A stretch of 19,201 bases of DNA, taken from assembly GCA_027596075.1 (NCBI GenBank), contig JADGJC010000483.1, positions 4,067 to 23,267 on the forward strand, in the 5' to 3' direction. How positions within the stretch are numbered: position 1 is the stretch's first letter; each line of letters starts with the position of its first letter. The notes under the pieces were generated by a model, which searched no databases, had not been told where the DNA came from, and worked only from the letters and a program-made list of their open reading frames with translations. Positions 19,061 through 19,201 of the stretch are shown here, piece by piece. The position numbers and the translations under genes were made by a program. The stretch is from Rhizophlyctis rosea (Eukaryota > Chytridiomycota > Chytridiomycetes > Rhizophlyctidales > Rhizophlyctidaceae).

Positions 19061-19201
19061 AACACTTCTCGATACCCACACTCTCCCCTTGAACCCCACC
19101 CTAATCACTATCAACCCCCGTCCCGCCCCTCCGCCTAACCCCCGCCCCACCCCACCTGGGCCCCCCACGGCGCCCCGCCCGCCCCCACGCCCCCCCGCCC
19201 G
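19061..19201. repeat. C-rich low-complexity terminal sequence
   Basis: The last 140 bases become steadily poorer in A and T and end in almost pure C with scattered G. There is no regular unit; in particular no (CCCTAA)n telomeric array, although CCCTAA occurs once and CCTAACCCCC once. It mirrors the G-rich first dozen bases of the window. Confidence 0.8.

Noticed and set aside
19061..19201. Telomere-like C-rich end
   Set aside because: There is no tandem CCCTAA array, only isolated similar words in irregular C-rich sequence.
1..19201. Operon, CRISPR, prophage or defence-system organisation
   Set aside because: Genes are spliced, monocistronic and in mixed orientation, with Sm-class snRNA and eukaryotic tRNA; there are no spaced repeats or mobile-element proteins.

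Overview
This 19.2 kb window is nuclear DNA from an intron-dense eukaryote, most likely an early-diverging (chytrid-grade) fungus. The assignment rests on gene content. A Nap1/HEM subunit of the actin-regulating WAVE complex (reported in crawling chytrids and absent from Dikarya) lies next to a SCAP-type sterol sensor, a RUN-domain coiled-coil protein and standard eukaryotic housekeeping genes. Introns are short (about 50-120 bases), with GTRAGT-like donors and CAG/TAG acceptors. Exon joins below were worked out by hand from splice signals, frame continuity and remembered family consensus. For all four complete, recognised genes the summed exon length is a multiple of three.

Layout: 1-1065 (-) is the N-terminal part of a SCAP-like protein, cut by the window edge. 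1614-7383 (+) is Nap1/HEM, 25 exons, 1276 aa. 7658-10773 (-) is an M3 zinc oligopeptidase of the thimet/saccharolysin family, 14 exons, 754 aa, with a likely mitochondrial presequence. About 11300-11496 (-) is U2 snRNA, and 11701-11772 (+) is initiator tRNA-Met(CAT), diverging from U2 across a 204-base spacer. 12053-13084 (-) is an unrecognised Pro/Ser/Arg-rich protein. 13398-15177 (+) is a RUFY-like RUN plus coiled-coil protein, 9 exons, 372 aa. 15452-18198 (-) is a Ded1/Vasa-type DEAD-box RNA helicase, 16 exons, 588 aa, with two GC-AG introns and a GW-rich tail. 18199-19201 carries no convincing gene and ends in C-rich low-complexity sequence.

The genes look like independent transcription units in alternating orientation, not an operon or a cluster. 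There is no CRISPR array, transposon or phage-like module, and I see no new multi-gene system. The most interesting points are the WAVE subunit itself, the GW-rich helicase tail, the GC-AG introns, a 14-base microexon, and the divergent U2/initiator-tRNA pair with repeats in its spacer. Both window ends are strikingly G/C-homopolymeric and may be contig-end artefacts.
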